26,565 bases of DNA from Parashewanella sp049608225 (GTDB lineage Bacteria; Pseudomonadota; Gammaproteobacteria; Enterobacterales; Shewanellaceae): the NCBI GenBank assembly GCA_049608225.1, contig JBMYXI010000045.1, positions 1 to 26,565 of the forward strand, written 5' to 3'. Each line of letters starts with the position of its first letter. The stretch's first letter is position 1. A program made the position numbers and the translations under genes. Shown here one piece after another: positions 13,820-22,500 of the stretch. A model generated the notes under the pieces. The model saw only the letters and a list, made by a program, of their open reading frames with translations. It was not told where the DNA came from and searched no databases.

Positions 13820-14434
13820 ATGCAGTCCGTTATTTTTGATAATCAATCCATCACGCCATCTAAAATTATTTGTGTCGGCAGAAACTATGTCGAGCATATC
13901 AAAGAACTGAATAATGAAGTGCCTTCAGAGCCTGTTATTTTTATTAAACCTAATTCTGCGATTTCAGACGTATTAAAGCAAAACGAGCGCAACGAAATTC
14001 ATTATGAAGCTGAAATTTGTTTATTGATCGAAAACCAGCAAATTGTGGCGGTGGGATTTGGTCTTGATCTCACTAAGCGTGATTTACAATCACAATTGAA
14101 ACAAAAAGGCTTACCTTGGGAGCGAGCAAAGGCATTTGATGGCTCAGCTGTTTTCAGCGAGTTTGTTCCTTGCACTCTTGATGAATTACCTAAATTATCG
14201 ATGCAACTGTGCATTGATGATGAATTAGTGCAACAAGCTAATTATCAATTGATGATGTATAAACCGCAGCAATTAGTGAATTACATCAGTGAATTTATGA
14301 GCTTAGAAGATGGCGATATTATTATGACTGGGACACCGAAAGGCGTAGGTCGCGCTCCTCGTGACAGTGTTTTTGCAGGAAGCATCAAAAAAGGTGATGA
14401 GCTACTTATCAAAGCAGATTTTAAGGTTGACTGA
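13820..14434 (+). CDS. Fumarylacetoacetate hydrolase (FAH) family protein
   Basis: 204-residue single-domain FAH-fold enzyme of the FAHD1/YcgM type. Members act as acylpyruvate hydrolases, oxaloacetate decarboxylases or related metal-dependent C-C bond enzymes; the substrate here is not evident. It shows CVGRNYVEHIKEL near the start and the metal-ligand pair E63-x-E65 in HYEAEICLLI. Further family segments are DLTKRDLQ, AFDGSAVFSEF and the C-terminal GDIIMTGTPKGVG. The TAGGAG site lies 10 nt before the ATG. Its 3' end overlaps the convergent glycerophosphodiesterase gene by 14 bp. Confidence 0.92.
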   Translation: MQSVIFDNQSITPSKIICVGRNYVEHIKELNNEVPSEPVIFIKPNSAISDVLKQNERNEIHYEAEICLLIENQQIVAVGFGLDLTKRDLQSQLKQKGLPWERAKAFDGSAVFSEFVPCTLDELPKLSMQLCIDDELVQQANYQLMMYKPQQLVNYISEFMSLEDGDIIMTGTPKGVGRAPRDSVFAGSIKKGDELLIKADFKVD

Positions 14435-15134
14435 CTGAACTTTTAAGCTTGGATATTAAAGCCATTGCTTTATCTGGGTAATCACTAAAAATGCCATCGA
14501 CACCCATCTCGATCATCAGTTGCACATCATCAGGATGATTTACCGTAAAAACTTGCACTTTTATTTCACGCCGATGGGCATCATCAATCATGGCTTGGTT
14601 TACGAAGTTTAAAGACAGGTGAATTGCATCGGCCTGAAGCAGACTGCCAACGTCGGCGAGATTGAGTGGCACACCATCAATTAACGGCGCAAGTTTGACT
14701 TGAGGAATTGCTTGTTTTAATTGCGCAAGTTCAGGGTGCTTAAATGATGAAAATAATAATTGATCGTTACTGAAGTTAAGCTCATTGATAATACGTGGAT
14801 ACATAGCGATCATTGGTTTTACAGTATTGTCACCTTTAAGCTCGATATTTACTTCGCAACGGCCATTAATGAAGGTCAGTACCTGCCAAAGCGTAGGTAT
14901 GGGCTCACCTTCAACATTAAGCTCAGCCAATTCTATGAGCGTTAAATCACAAGTGAGTTTGTCACCGATGTGCTTTTTCGACAATCGACGGTCGTGAAAA
15001 ACGATCAACTCTCCTTCAACATTATGTACGTCTAATTCAATGGCTTGACTGCCACGTGCTAATGCTTCTCGAAAAGCAGCAATGGTGTTTTCAGGCTGAT
15101 AGCCACTTGCACCTCTGTGGGCATAAACTTTCAT
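14421..15134 (-). CDS. Glycerophosphodiester phosphodiesterase (UgpQ-like)
   Basis: Hydrolyses deacylated phospholipids (glycerophosphodiesters) to glycerol 3-phosphate and an alcohol. It is a TIM-barrel with the family's H6-R7 (HRGASG), PENT, E33-x-D35, and H47-D48 (FHD) active-site residues in order. The sequence begins directly with MKVYAHRGASG and has no signal peptide, so it is a cytoplasmic UgpQ-type enzyme rather than periplasmic GlpQ. The start at 15134 is chosen by family fit. A longer reading from 15182 would begin inside the palindrome at 15175-15192. At 237 residues it matches the usual length. It is downstream of the LpoB-like gene, 65 bp away. Confidence 0.93.
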   Translation of the reverse strand: MKVYAHRGASGYQPENTIAAFREALARGSQAIELDVHNVEGELIVFHDRRLSKKHIGDKLTCDLTLIELAELNVEGEPIPTLWQVLTFINGRCEVNIELKGDNTVKPMIAMYPRIINELNFSNDQLLFSSFKHPELAQLKQAIPQVKLAPLIDGVPLNLADVGSLLQADAIHLSLNFVNQAMIDDAHRREIKVQVFTVNHPDDVQLMIEMGVDGIFSDYPDKAMALISKLKSSVSQP

Positions 15135-15174
15135 TAATTGTTGTCCAGTATGCTGGTTTGGGAAATTGTCTGAT

Positions 15175-15192
15175 GAGCCCATTAATGGGCTC
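15175..15192. repeat. Perfect 18-bp palindrome between the LpoB-like and GDPD genes
   Basis: GAGCCCATTAATGGGCTC is identical on both strands and starts 8 bp past the LpoB-like stop. As RNA it would form a 6-bp GC-rich stem with an AT loop. No T-run follows, so partial termination, processing between the two genes or a protein site are all possible. Confidence 0.6.
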
Positions 15193-15199
15193 TCATAGA

Positions 15200-15796
15200 T
15201 TAAAGCCCAAATAGAGATTTTGTTTTAGACTTGCGGATTTGTTTTTCATCTGACCACTCAATTAGGCCGGTTTCCAAATCCATTAAGCGCATGGTCATTT
15301 TGTAATAAACGTCTTTCTTACCGCTGGCTTGTTTAACAATACTGGAAAGGTTTCCGTATAACATATATTGTGCGCCGATTTGTCGACCTAAACGAATCGC
15401 CGTTGATGGATCAACCATACCCGAGTTATTTTGATAATTAAGCTGTTTACGAACGGCATTTACTTTGGTCATGTCAACAAAGCGAAACTTGCCTGAACGC
15501 AAAAGTCGATTACTAATTGAGTCTGTGATTGACTCTGTGTCAATGTGCTCAGAAGTTTTATTTTTAATGCTATCCACAAAAATAATTGGGCGATTATTAT
15601 TGGCGGTTAGCATTAATACTGGCGGAAAGCTTTGCATGCTATCAACCATTTTATTGGTTATGCCTTGCAGATCGGTTGAGCCAAAGTCGGCATTTACGGT
15701 TTCAACTTCTTGGGCATCACCGTATTCAACTTTTGATTGGCAGGCACTGAGTCCAAGTACAGCTGCTATCATCAAGATAAGTTTTACGTTTTTCAT
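15200..15796 (-). CDS. lpoB: LpoB-like penicillin-binding protein activator lipoprotein
   Basis: Outer-membrane lipoprotein of the LpoB family, which stimulates the peptidoglycan synthase PBP1b from the outer membrane. The start at 15796 (GGAACTGACT before the ATG) gives a 19-residue lipoprotein signal ending in the lipobox LSAC (Cys19). A linker follows, then the LpoB fold: RPIIFVDSIKNKT, SISNRLLRSGKFRFVD, LGRQIGAQYMLYGNLSS and a C-terminal WSDEKQIRK. The 198 residues are near the family norm. An in-frame ATG at 15838 lacks support. It lies 45 bp downstream of the COG3014 gene in a probable operon. Gene clusters of this type in Vibrio and Shewanella usually also hold a YcfL gene, not seen here. 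Confidence 0.88.
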   Translation of the reverse strand: MKNVKLILMIAAVLGLSACQSKVEYGDAQEVETVNADFGSTDLQGITNKMVDSMQSFPPVLMLTANNNRPIIFVDSIKNKTSEHIDTESITDSISNRLLRSGKFRFVDMTKVNAVRKQLNYQNNSGMVDPSTAIRLGRQIGAQYMLYGNLSSIVKQASGKKDVYYKMTMRLMDLETGLIEWSDEKQIRKSKTKSLFGL

Positions 15797-15841
15797 AGTC
15801 AGTTCCATCAGTTGATAAATTTGGGTTAGTGAGTACATTGG

Positions 15842-17242
15842 TTAATTGGGTATTAGTATCGAATAAAAACGTGTGATATAGCCAGTATTTATCGCCCAAA
15901 CTAACGTCTTATGTCTAGCTTTTACTTGAATGTTATGTTGTTTTGAACCGGAAATGGCGATGTTATAGCTGCCTTGTGCAACATATTGCCTTGCAATTTG
16001 AGCTTGGGCAGGTAAGGTGAGCCAACTGCGTAAATCGGCTTGTTCTGTCACCACATTAAACAATTGCACCGCGACTGAGCTTAAGTCCCATTCGTTTTGA
16101 TTTTTATGCCTATCAACATGTTGACCTAATCGCCATTTAGCATATACCCGAGCCGCTTGTCTGGCGAGAGCAAGCGGCATGTCTTCTTTTAGTGCGTTAA
16201 TGGCCAAGTCACCAATATTGGTGATAGATTCCGCGGCCAGTGTAATAGGCAGGCCACTGATTGATGCGGTTGTCGGTAAAAACGGGTTATTTTGATAAGT
16301 TGCCAATGAAATTGACTGAACGTAGCCATCAATGGGAAAGGGAACGGTGAAACTTTGCTTCTGAGGTACAAAATTGGATTCATAAAGTATGATCACTTCA
16401 CCTTGATTGGTTGCTGGCCCCTGTACGTCTCCCCAACGATGTTTAAACTGATCATATTGAGGCATAGCAAGTTGCTTGGCTAGACGCACTAAATCTTTAC
16501 CCACAAAATGATTCTGAGGCCATATTTGTGCTGCTTTTCTATAGTCGATAAAGGCGTCATTGGGTTCACCTAAAATTTCGTGGATTAAACCAGTTAAATA
16601 AAAGCTATAAGCATTTAAGAATGAACTGGTCACCGAACCACTGGTTCGCGAAAGTCGGTTGATTTCAGCATCGACGGCACCGTTAGCCAGTTTTCGTACT
16701 GCACGTTTTGATTGCGCATATTTATTTTGTTCAGTCTGCTGTAACTGATTAGCACGCCTAACTTCAACCAAGGCACCTTGGTATTTTTTTTGAAATAAAT
16801 AATTTAGCGCTTGGTATTGATGGAGCATGATGCGCTCATAACTCGCTCCCTTGTAAGGAATTGCATTATCATTTAATAACAGGCTGCTGGCATTAGCGCC
16901 TAAATCGGACGCGCTAATGGTGGCTTGATTGTCAAAATAAAGGTAGGCATTGATGGCATCATGGTAAAGTTGCTGACTTTTGGCAAAATCTCCGCTTATT
17001 TGAGCAATTCGGCCTGACTCTTGCGCATATAACAGTCCATCATTGCCACTAATGTTAACTGTTAGTTCATCTAAACCTGCTTGAGGTTTGGAAGTGTTGA
17101 GCGCTTGCTTATGCGGCTGAATTTGATATGGGTAACTAACAAATAAACTGTTGCTTGAGCAGGCGGTTAATGAAAACAACAATAGGCAGCAAAATATAGA
17201 GCGATAATGTTGAACAAACACGTCTAGGGTTTTACTGCTCAT
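15842..17242 (-). CDS. COG3014-family lipoprotein
   Basis: 466-residue lipoprotein. The signal peptide ends at LTAC (Cys28), followed by SSN, which favours the outer membrane. Residues 60-260 are helical and TPR-like (GDFAKSQQLYHDAINAYLYF, YQGALVEVRRANQL, FIDYRKAAQIWPQN). The C-terminal half is predicted beta-rich and includes GEVIILYESNFVP. The family is known only as a partner of lpoB/ycfL-type lipoprotein genes and has no settled function. Here it is first in the set, 45 bp upstream of the LpoB-like gene. The conserved linkage suggests a role in cell-envelope or peptidoglycan upkeep, by inference. Confidence 0.85.
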   Translation of the reverse strand: MSSKTLDVFVQHYRSIFCCLLLFSLTACSSNSLFVSYPYQIQPHKQALNTSKPQAGLDELTVNISGNDGLLYAQESGRIAQISGDFAKSQQLYHDAINAYLYFDNQATISASDLGANASSLLLNDNAIPYKGASYERIMLHQYQALNYLFQKKYQGALVEVRRANQLQQTEQNKYAQSKRAVRKLANGAVDAEINRLSRTSGSVTSSFLNAYSFYLTGLIHEILGEPNDAFIDYRKAAQIWPQNHFVGKDLVRLAKQLAMPQYDQFKHRWGDVQGPATNQGEVIILYESNFVPQKQSFTVPFPIDGYVQSISLATYQNNPFLPTTASISGLPITLAAESITNIGDLAINALKEDMPLALARQAARVYAKWRLGQHVDRHKNQNEWDLSSVAVQLFNVVTEQADLRSWLTLPAQAQIARQYVAQGSYNIAISGSKQHNIQVKARHKTLVWAINTGYITRFYSILIPN

Positions 17243-17309
17243 TGATACAGCCCTTTAAATAGTCGCCTTTACTGATTGTTATCATTAACTACAACTACTT
17301 TGTTATTTA

Positions 17310-17522
17310 TTAATAGTGTGGTGGTGGCGTTTCATCGGCCAATGAAGCAATGTTGCTTGGCTCCATCGCTTTAATTTTACTTACCATCAATTCTAGTTGA
17401 AATTGTTGTTGTGCAAGTAGGTCGTTTAATTTGACGACTTCTTGATTCAATTGTTCAATGGTAAGTTCTTGAAAACTTAATTTTGTTTCTAGATCTTCGA
17501 CTTGTTGTTGCAGTTGTTTCAT
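17310..17522 (-). CDS. slyX: SlyX protein
   Basis: 70-residue coiled-coil protein. Heptad-like repeats cover residues 1-50 (QVEDLETKLSFQELTIEQL) and the C-terminus is the conserved ETPPPHY. The function is unknown in all species. It is divergent from fkpA, as in many gammaproteobacteria. The ribosome site is weak (ATGAA just before the ATG). Confidence 0.93.
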   Translation of the reverse strand: MKQLQQQVEDLETKLSFQELTIEQLNQEVVKLNDLLAQQQFQLELMVSKIKAMEPSNIASLADETPPPHY

Positions 17523-17583
17523 TTCATGTCACAGTGAGTCCAATATTTGGGTTATATTCTACCTTAAACTCTGAATTTGGGCT

Positions 17584-17610
17584 GAACTTCTTATAACTCA
17601 CTGACTCTAA
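17584..17610 (+). promoter_or_regulatory. Candidate sigma-E promoter of fkpA
   Basis: GAACTT (17584-17589), a 16-bp spacer and TCTAA (17606-17610) match the sigma-E -35 and -10 elements and spacing. In E. coli, fkpA belongs to the sigma-E envelope-stress regulon, which supports this reading. The start of transcription would lie about 165 bp upstream of the ATG. Confidence 0.6.
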
Positions 17611-17614
17611 AGGC

Positions 17615-17643
17615 TTGACACAATTTAGTTGGGTCGTTAAAAA
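17615..17643 (+). promoter_or_regulatory. Candidate sigma-70 promoter of fkpA
   Basis: Perfect -35 TTGACA (17615-17620), 17-bp spacer and TAAAAG (17638-17643) as -10. It directly follows the sigma-E-like promoter. A TATACT at 17676-17681 without a good -35 is an alternative start. Confidence 0.5.
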
Positions 17644-17784
17644 GGTGCTTACAGAATTTTACTCTGAAAAATTATATATACTGTTTACTCGACATTAAAA
17701 TAGCAAAACTGTTTGTTTTATCTGTTTTTTATCATATTTATCAATGTGTTAGTAAACGGTAAACCCTATTGAGGAATGAACTAA

Positions 17785-18591
17785 ATGAAATCCGTGTATA
17801 AATTATCGTTAGTTGCGTTGGCTGTTATCGGTCTGTCTGCTTGTAATCAAGAGCAAAAAACGACCAAAGAAGGTACTTCAGGTACTGAATTAACTACTCA
17901 AGCACAAAAAGAGTCATACAGCGTTGGTGCGTCTATTGGTAAATACATGGCTGGCCACATTAAAGAGCAAGACGAATTGGGTATGCCTGTTGATCGCGCA
18001 TTGATTGTGGAAGGGTTTACTGCGGGTTTGAATGATAAATCAAAACTAACAGACGAAGAAGTACAAACCCTACTTCAAGGTTTGGATAAAAAATTAGCAG
18101 AGAAGCGTAAAGCACACGCAGAAAAAATGGCGAAGAAAAATGCCGCTGAAGGTAAGAAGTACCTAGAAGAAAATGCTAAAAAAGAAGGCGTTAAAGTCAC
18201 TAAGTCAGGTCTACAATATCAAGTATTAACCGAAGGTAAGGGCGCGAAACCGTCTGCTGACGACACGGTTGAAGTGCATTACCGTGGTACTTTAATTGAT
18301 GGTACAGAATTTGATAGCTCATATAAGCGTAACCAAACAGCTAAATTCCCATTAAACCGCGTGATTCCAGGTTGGACTGAAGGCGTTCAGTTAATGAATG
18401 TCGGCTCTAAGTTCCGTTTTGTGATCCCAGCAAACTTAGCTTATGGCGATCGTGATACTGGGACTATTCCAGCTGATTCTACCTTGATTTTTGAAGTTGA
18501 GCTTAAGTCAATTGAAAAAGCGAAAAAAGCTGAAGCAAAAAAAGATAGCAAGAAGAAAGCGGACGACCATGGTCATGGACACAATCACTAA
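17785..18591 (+). CDS. fkpA: FKBP-type peptidyl-prolyl isomerase FkpA with lipobox and His-rich tail
   Basis: Envelope chaperone and proline isomerase. The layout is a signal sequence, a helical dimerisation domain (about residues 40-130, Lys/Ala/Glu-rich) and an FKBP domain (about 142-245). The FKBP domain carries VEVHYRGTLIDGTEFDSSY, VIPGWTEGVQLM and NLAYGDRDTGTIP. Two traits differ from E. coli FkpA. The signal ends in a clear lipobox (GLSAC, Cys20), predicting a membrane-anchored lipoprotein with Asn at +2. The C-terminus has a Lys-rich and then His-rich tail (DDHGHGHNH) that may bind metal. GAGGAATG precedes the ATG. The gene is divergent from slyX, has promoters of sigma-E and sigma-70 type, and is closed by the terminator at 18634-18659. 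Confidence 0.95.
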   Translation: MKSVYKLSLVALAVIGLSACNQEQKTTKEGTSGTELTTQAQKESYSVGASIGKYMAGHIKEQDELGMPVDRALIVEGFTAGLNDKSKLTDEEVQTLLQGLDKKLAEKRKAHAEKMAKKNAAEGKKYLEENAKKEGVKVTKSGLQYQVLTEGKGAKPSADDTVEVHYRGTLIDGTEFDSSYKRNQTAKFPLNRVIPGWTEGVQLMNVGSKFRFVIPANLAYGDRDTGTIPADSTLIFEVELKSIEKAKKAEAKKDSKKKADDHGHGHNH

Positions 18592-18633
18592 CACCTTGTG
18601 TTAGGTTACCATCTTTAATATGCAAAGCTTTTT

Positions 18634-18659
18634 AAAAGGTGCCTTTCGGCGCCTTTTTT
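18634..18659 (+). terminator. Intrinsic terminator of fkpA
   Basis: AAGGTGCC, loop TTTC and GGCGCCTT form an 8-bp stem (one T-G pair), preceded by A's and followed by TTTT. It lies 45 bp past the stop codon and is a classic rho-independent terminator. Confidence 0.93.
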
Positions 18660-18705
18660 GTTGGGGTAATATAACCAAAACAAACTGTGTAGTTAGGTTG
18701 TACAG

Positions 18706-19077
18706 ATGGATTATGAATTTCGCCATAATGGGCTAACCGATGGTGTTGTTGCTTTTTTTTCAATGGAGCATCAAGCATTAGGTCGATGGTTTACTGAAGA
18801 GTTGGCAGGGAATAAACAAAAGTTATTAGAAATTGAACTGGCAATCCAAGCTGTTCAATCAGGTAAACAAGCCGAGTGGATGTTAGTGGGTGGTGAGATG
18901 ACACTGACTTTGTCGAATGAACAAGTCGTCGTATTCGACAATTGCATCAATTTTAGCCTTGATGAAACTTTCGAAGAAGATATGAATTTTTATGATGCAG
19001 AATCTATTGCTAAGTGTGGGTTAGAGGATTTTGAGGAAGCATTAGCAAGCTATCATTCGTTTCTTTTAAAGCGATAA
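18706..19077 (+). CDS. yacL: YacL family protein (UPF0231)
   Basis: 123-residue cytoplasmic, acidic protein. It matches YacL along its length: MDYEFRHN at the start, SMEHQALGRWFTEEL, then MNFYDAESIAKCGLEDFEEALASYHSF at the C-terminus, corresponding to MNYYDEESLSLCGVEDF in E. coli. The function is unknown in the family. The ribosome site is weak (AGGTTG). It follows the fkpA terminator, so it has its own promoter. Confidence 0.92.
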   Translation: MDYEFRHNGLTDGVVAFFSMEHQALGRWFTEELAGNKQKLLEIELAIQAVQSGKQAEWMLVGGEMTLTLSNEQVVVFDNCINFSLDETFEEDMNFYDAESIAKCGLEDFEEALASYHSFLLKR

Positions 19078-19079
19078 AC

Positions 19080-19093
19080 TTGATTTAGATCAT
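19080..19093 (+). promoter_or_regulatory. FNR/EtrA-type box 1 upstream of the DUF3149 gene
   Basis: TTGAT-TTAG-ATCAT, 9 of 10 consensus positions of the FNR site. Its centre is 60 bp upstream of box 2, starting 3 bp after the yacL stop. Confidence 0.6.
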
Positions 19094-19139
19094 GTGAGCG
19101 TTGAAGTGTTGAAGTGACAACAATGATAACAAATAGAGT

Positions 19140-19153
19140 TTGATCCTGATCAT
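19140..19153 (+). promoter_or_regulatory. FNR/EtrA-type box 2 upstream of the DUF3149 gene
   Basis: TTGAT-CCTG-ATCAT, 9 of 10 consensus positions. A -10-like TATTCT lies at 19176-19181. A start near 19188 would place this box exactly at -41.5, the classic activating position for FNR, and box 1 near -101.5. Confidence 0.7.
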
Positions 19154-19214
19154 AAGTTAAACAGCGAAGTTGCCTTATTCTTACCGTGAGTTAACAAGAA
19201 AGAGGACTTCAGCT

Positions 19215-19352
19215 ATGGCATTTTGGTTAGATCTTATGTTTGGTAATTGGATCGGGTTGTTATCCATGATCGTAATTTTTTCAACACTTGGCATCGTATC
19301 TTACATTCTGTGGATGTTCTATAAAAAGTCAGGTGATGAACCAACGCAATAA
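19215..19352 (+). CDS. DUF3149 family small membrane protein
   Basis: 45 residues beginning MAFWLDLMFGNWIGLLSM, the DUF3149 signature, with one membrane segment (about 10-35) and a charged tail (KKSGDEPTQ). The function is unknown. The ATG at 19215 has an AGAGGA site 9 nt upstream, so a longer TTG reading from 19170 is rejected. Two FNR-type boxes upstream suggest induction when oxygen is low, which would make it a small partner of a respiratory or membrane complex; that role is inference. Confidence 0.85.
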   Translation: MAFWLDLMFGNWIGLLSMIVIFSTLGIVSYILWMFYKKSGDEPTQ

Positions 19353-19527
19353 TTGTTCATAGGTTTACGTTATAAGTGTGATTTGATTGTTATCACATTC
19401 AACTAAAAATAAATTGTTAACTCAACTTTCCTCAACAGCAGCTTGTTGTTATTGAATACGGCTTCCCCTCCAAGCGTCGTGATTCGATAAACTAGATAGG
19501 CTGCTTTTTTGTGTCTCTGGATATTGT

Positions 19528-22500
19528 TCAATCAAGCTCAGGTAGTGGCTTATGCTTCTCTGCCACGAAGCTGTAGATAACGGGCAGTACGAACAGGGTG
19601 AAAATGGTGCCGATACCTAGTCCTGCGACAATGACTAACCCGATGTTAAATCGTGCTGCAGCGCCTGCACCTGATGCAAGCAACAATGGAATTAATCCTG
19701 CTATCATAGCCGCTGTCGTCATTAAAATTGGGCGTAACCGAATGGAAGCGGCGTGTTTAATTGCTTCTGTTCGATTTAATCCTTGTTTCAGTTGCTGCTC
19801 TTTGGCTACTTCGCACATTAAAATTCCGTGCTTGGTGATTAATCCAATAAGCGTGATCATCCCAACTTGGCTATAGATGTTCATAGATGATAAGCCAAAA
19901 ATATGAGTCCAACCCAACGCAATTAATGCTCCGCTGATAGCTAGGGGAACGGAAATCAAAATGACGAGGGGGTCGCGCACACTTTCAAATTGACTTGCAA
20001 GTACTAAGAAAATAATAGCAATGGCGAGGATGAAGGTCTCATATAAAGCATTACCTTCATTAACGTATTGTCTTGCTTCTCCTAAATAGTCATAGCTATA
20101 GCCTTTAGGTAGCTGTGTTTTTGCTAAGTGATCCATAAATTCGATAGCATCACCTAGCGCAACGCCCGGTGAGTTTACCGCGTCAATAGAAACAGAGCTC
20201 ATTTGATTGAAATGAGGCAATGATCTTGGCTGAGTTGTCATGGTGATATCGACAAGACTCGATAAAGGTATGCTTCGTCCATCCGCTGCTTTTAAAAAAT
20301 ATTTTGATAATGATTCAGGGGTTGCTCTAAGGCGTCGTTCAACTTGCGGAATCACTTGATAAGAACGTCCTTGGAGGTTGATTCGATTAACATAACCGTC
20401 GCTCATCATGATTGATAAAGTTGCACCAATATCTTGCATGGTAATGCCATACGCTCCAGCTAGATCACGTTTGATATGAATGTTCATGGTGCCTGAGTCA
20501 AATTTTAAGTTCATTTGTGAAAACACAAACAGGGCACTTTCTTGTACTTTTTCTAATAAACGACTGCCAACTTGAAAGAGATGTTCGAAAGATGTGGGGC
20601 TAGTGATCACCAATTGGATCGGCAGTCCACTTGATGCACCCGGCAATTCAGGGATTTGAAAAGCGGCGAGTGCCAAGCCCGGAATTTTTTTAATCTCTTT
20701 ACCGATTGTTTTCTGCACTTGTTTTTGACTTCTATCGCGCTGACTCCAAGGTACTAATGGTGCAAGTCCGAATGCTTGATTGGAATTCGGTACGCCAATA
20801 AAAGCTAATGAAGCCGCAGTTTCTGGTTGCTTTTTTAGTATGTCGGTAACTTGAAGCATGTTTGCTTGAATAAAGTCTAAATTGGCCGTGGAAGGCGCAG
20901 TTCCCATTAGCACGACCACTCCTTTATCTTCTTTGGGGGCTAACTCTGTTGGGATCAAATGAAATAACACAGGTAGGGAAATCATTACAATCAGGGCAAA
21001 AGCGACGATCACTGAACGCTTTTGCATAATGCTATTCAGCATCGAGTTATAACCACAATTGATAGTATTCAAAGCCCGCTCGATAGTTTGCTCAAAACGA
21101 TTAGGTTTTACGTGAGGCTTTAGGATTTTGCTGCTCATCATTGGCGACAGGGTTAACGCGATAATCCCTGAAATAAATACTGCTCCAGCAAGCGTGAGGG
21201 CAAACTCTTTAAATAGCGAACCTGTAACGCCACCCATTAACGCTATCGGCGCGTAAACAGCAGCTAAGGTAATCGTCATGGAAATAACGGGCAGAGCAAT
21301 TTCACGTGTGCCTAAGATTGCGGCTTTAAAAGGCTCCTCGCCAAGCTTGATACGTCTGTCGACATTTTCGACCACAACAATGGCATCATCGACCACTAAA
21401 CCTATGGCAAGCACCATAGCTAGCAAGGTCATTAAGTTGATAGTAAAGCCAAACAGTTGCATGAAAATGGCAACACCAATCAAAGATAGCGGAATGGTGA
21501 TGATAGGAATGAACACCGCGCGTAACGATCCTAAAAATAAGGTAATAACTACAAGGACGATAAGTGCGGCTTCGCCAATGGTTTTAGCTACTTCATCAAT
21601 TGATTCATTTATGGATTGTGAGGTGTCATATAAAATAGCACCTTGAACGGATGGCGGTAGATTACGTTGGATCTCAGGAAATAAAGTCTTGACGTCGGCA
21701 GCAACTGTGAGTGGATTTGCATTCGGGGTTACATTGATCCCAATACTGACCGATTCCTTGCCATCGGCTAGGGCTCTAAACACATCGTGACTTTTTTCAA
21801 GACTGACATTGGCAATATCACCAAGACGGATCACAGACCCTTTGTCCGTTTTAACGACTAATTTTTTGAGCTGCTCAATGGTTGAAACTTGCGTATCAGC
21901 GATACCAGTTAACTTAGTAAAAAAACTATTGGTTTGACCAACGGCAGACTGGAAATTATTTGACTGTAACACTTGTGTGACTTCCGTTGCAGTCAAACCA
22001 AATGCGCCCATTCTTGCTGGGTCTAGCCAAATTCTCATACCGTATTCTGCGCCGCCAAATACGTCGACTTTTGCCACGCCATTGACAGTAAACATTTGTG
22101 GTTTAACAACCCTTTCTAAATAATCAGTAAGCTGACTTGCATTAATTCGGTCGCTAGAAAAAGCAATATACATGATGGCTGTCTGTGAGCCAGTAGAAAC
22201 GTCAACAGTTGGATCTTCAGCTTCTTTGGGTAACTGTGACCGCACTGAATTAAGCTTGGCGAGGATATCCGCTAACGCGCCATTGGGATCAGTATTCAGT
22301 TTCATATGAACGGTTACTTGTGAGTTACCAAGGCTGCTTTCTGAGGTCATAAAGTCAATGTTGTCGGCTTGTGCTAACGCTTGCTCAATGGGTTGAGTAA
22401 TAAAGCCTTGTATTAAATTTGCATCAGCGCCGTAGTAGCCTGTCGATACCGTTATAACGGTGTTAGTGATATCAGGATATTCCCGAACCTGCATGTCTTT

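Noticed and set aside
15135..15182. Longer N-terminus for the glycerophosphodiesterase
   Set aside because: The start would lie inside a palindrome, and the family begins at the HRG motif as in MKVYAHRG.
19377..19397. TGTGAT-N9-ATCACA as a CRP site
   Set aside because: The arms fit CRP halves but the spacing is wrong (CRP needs TGTGA-N6-TCACA). It may be only a weak hairpin after the DUF3149 gene.
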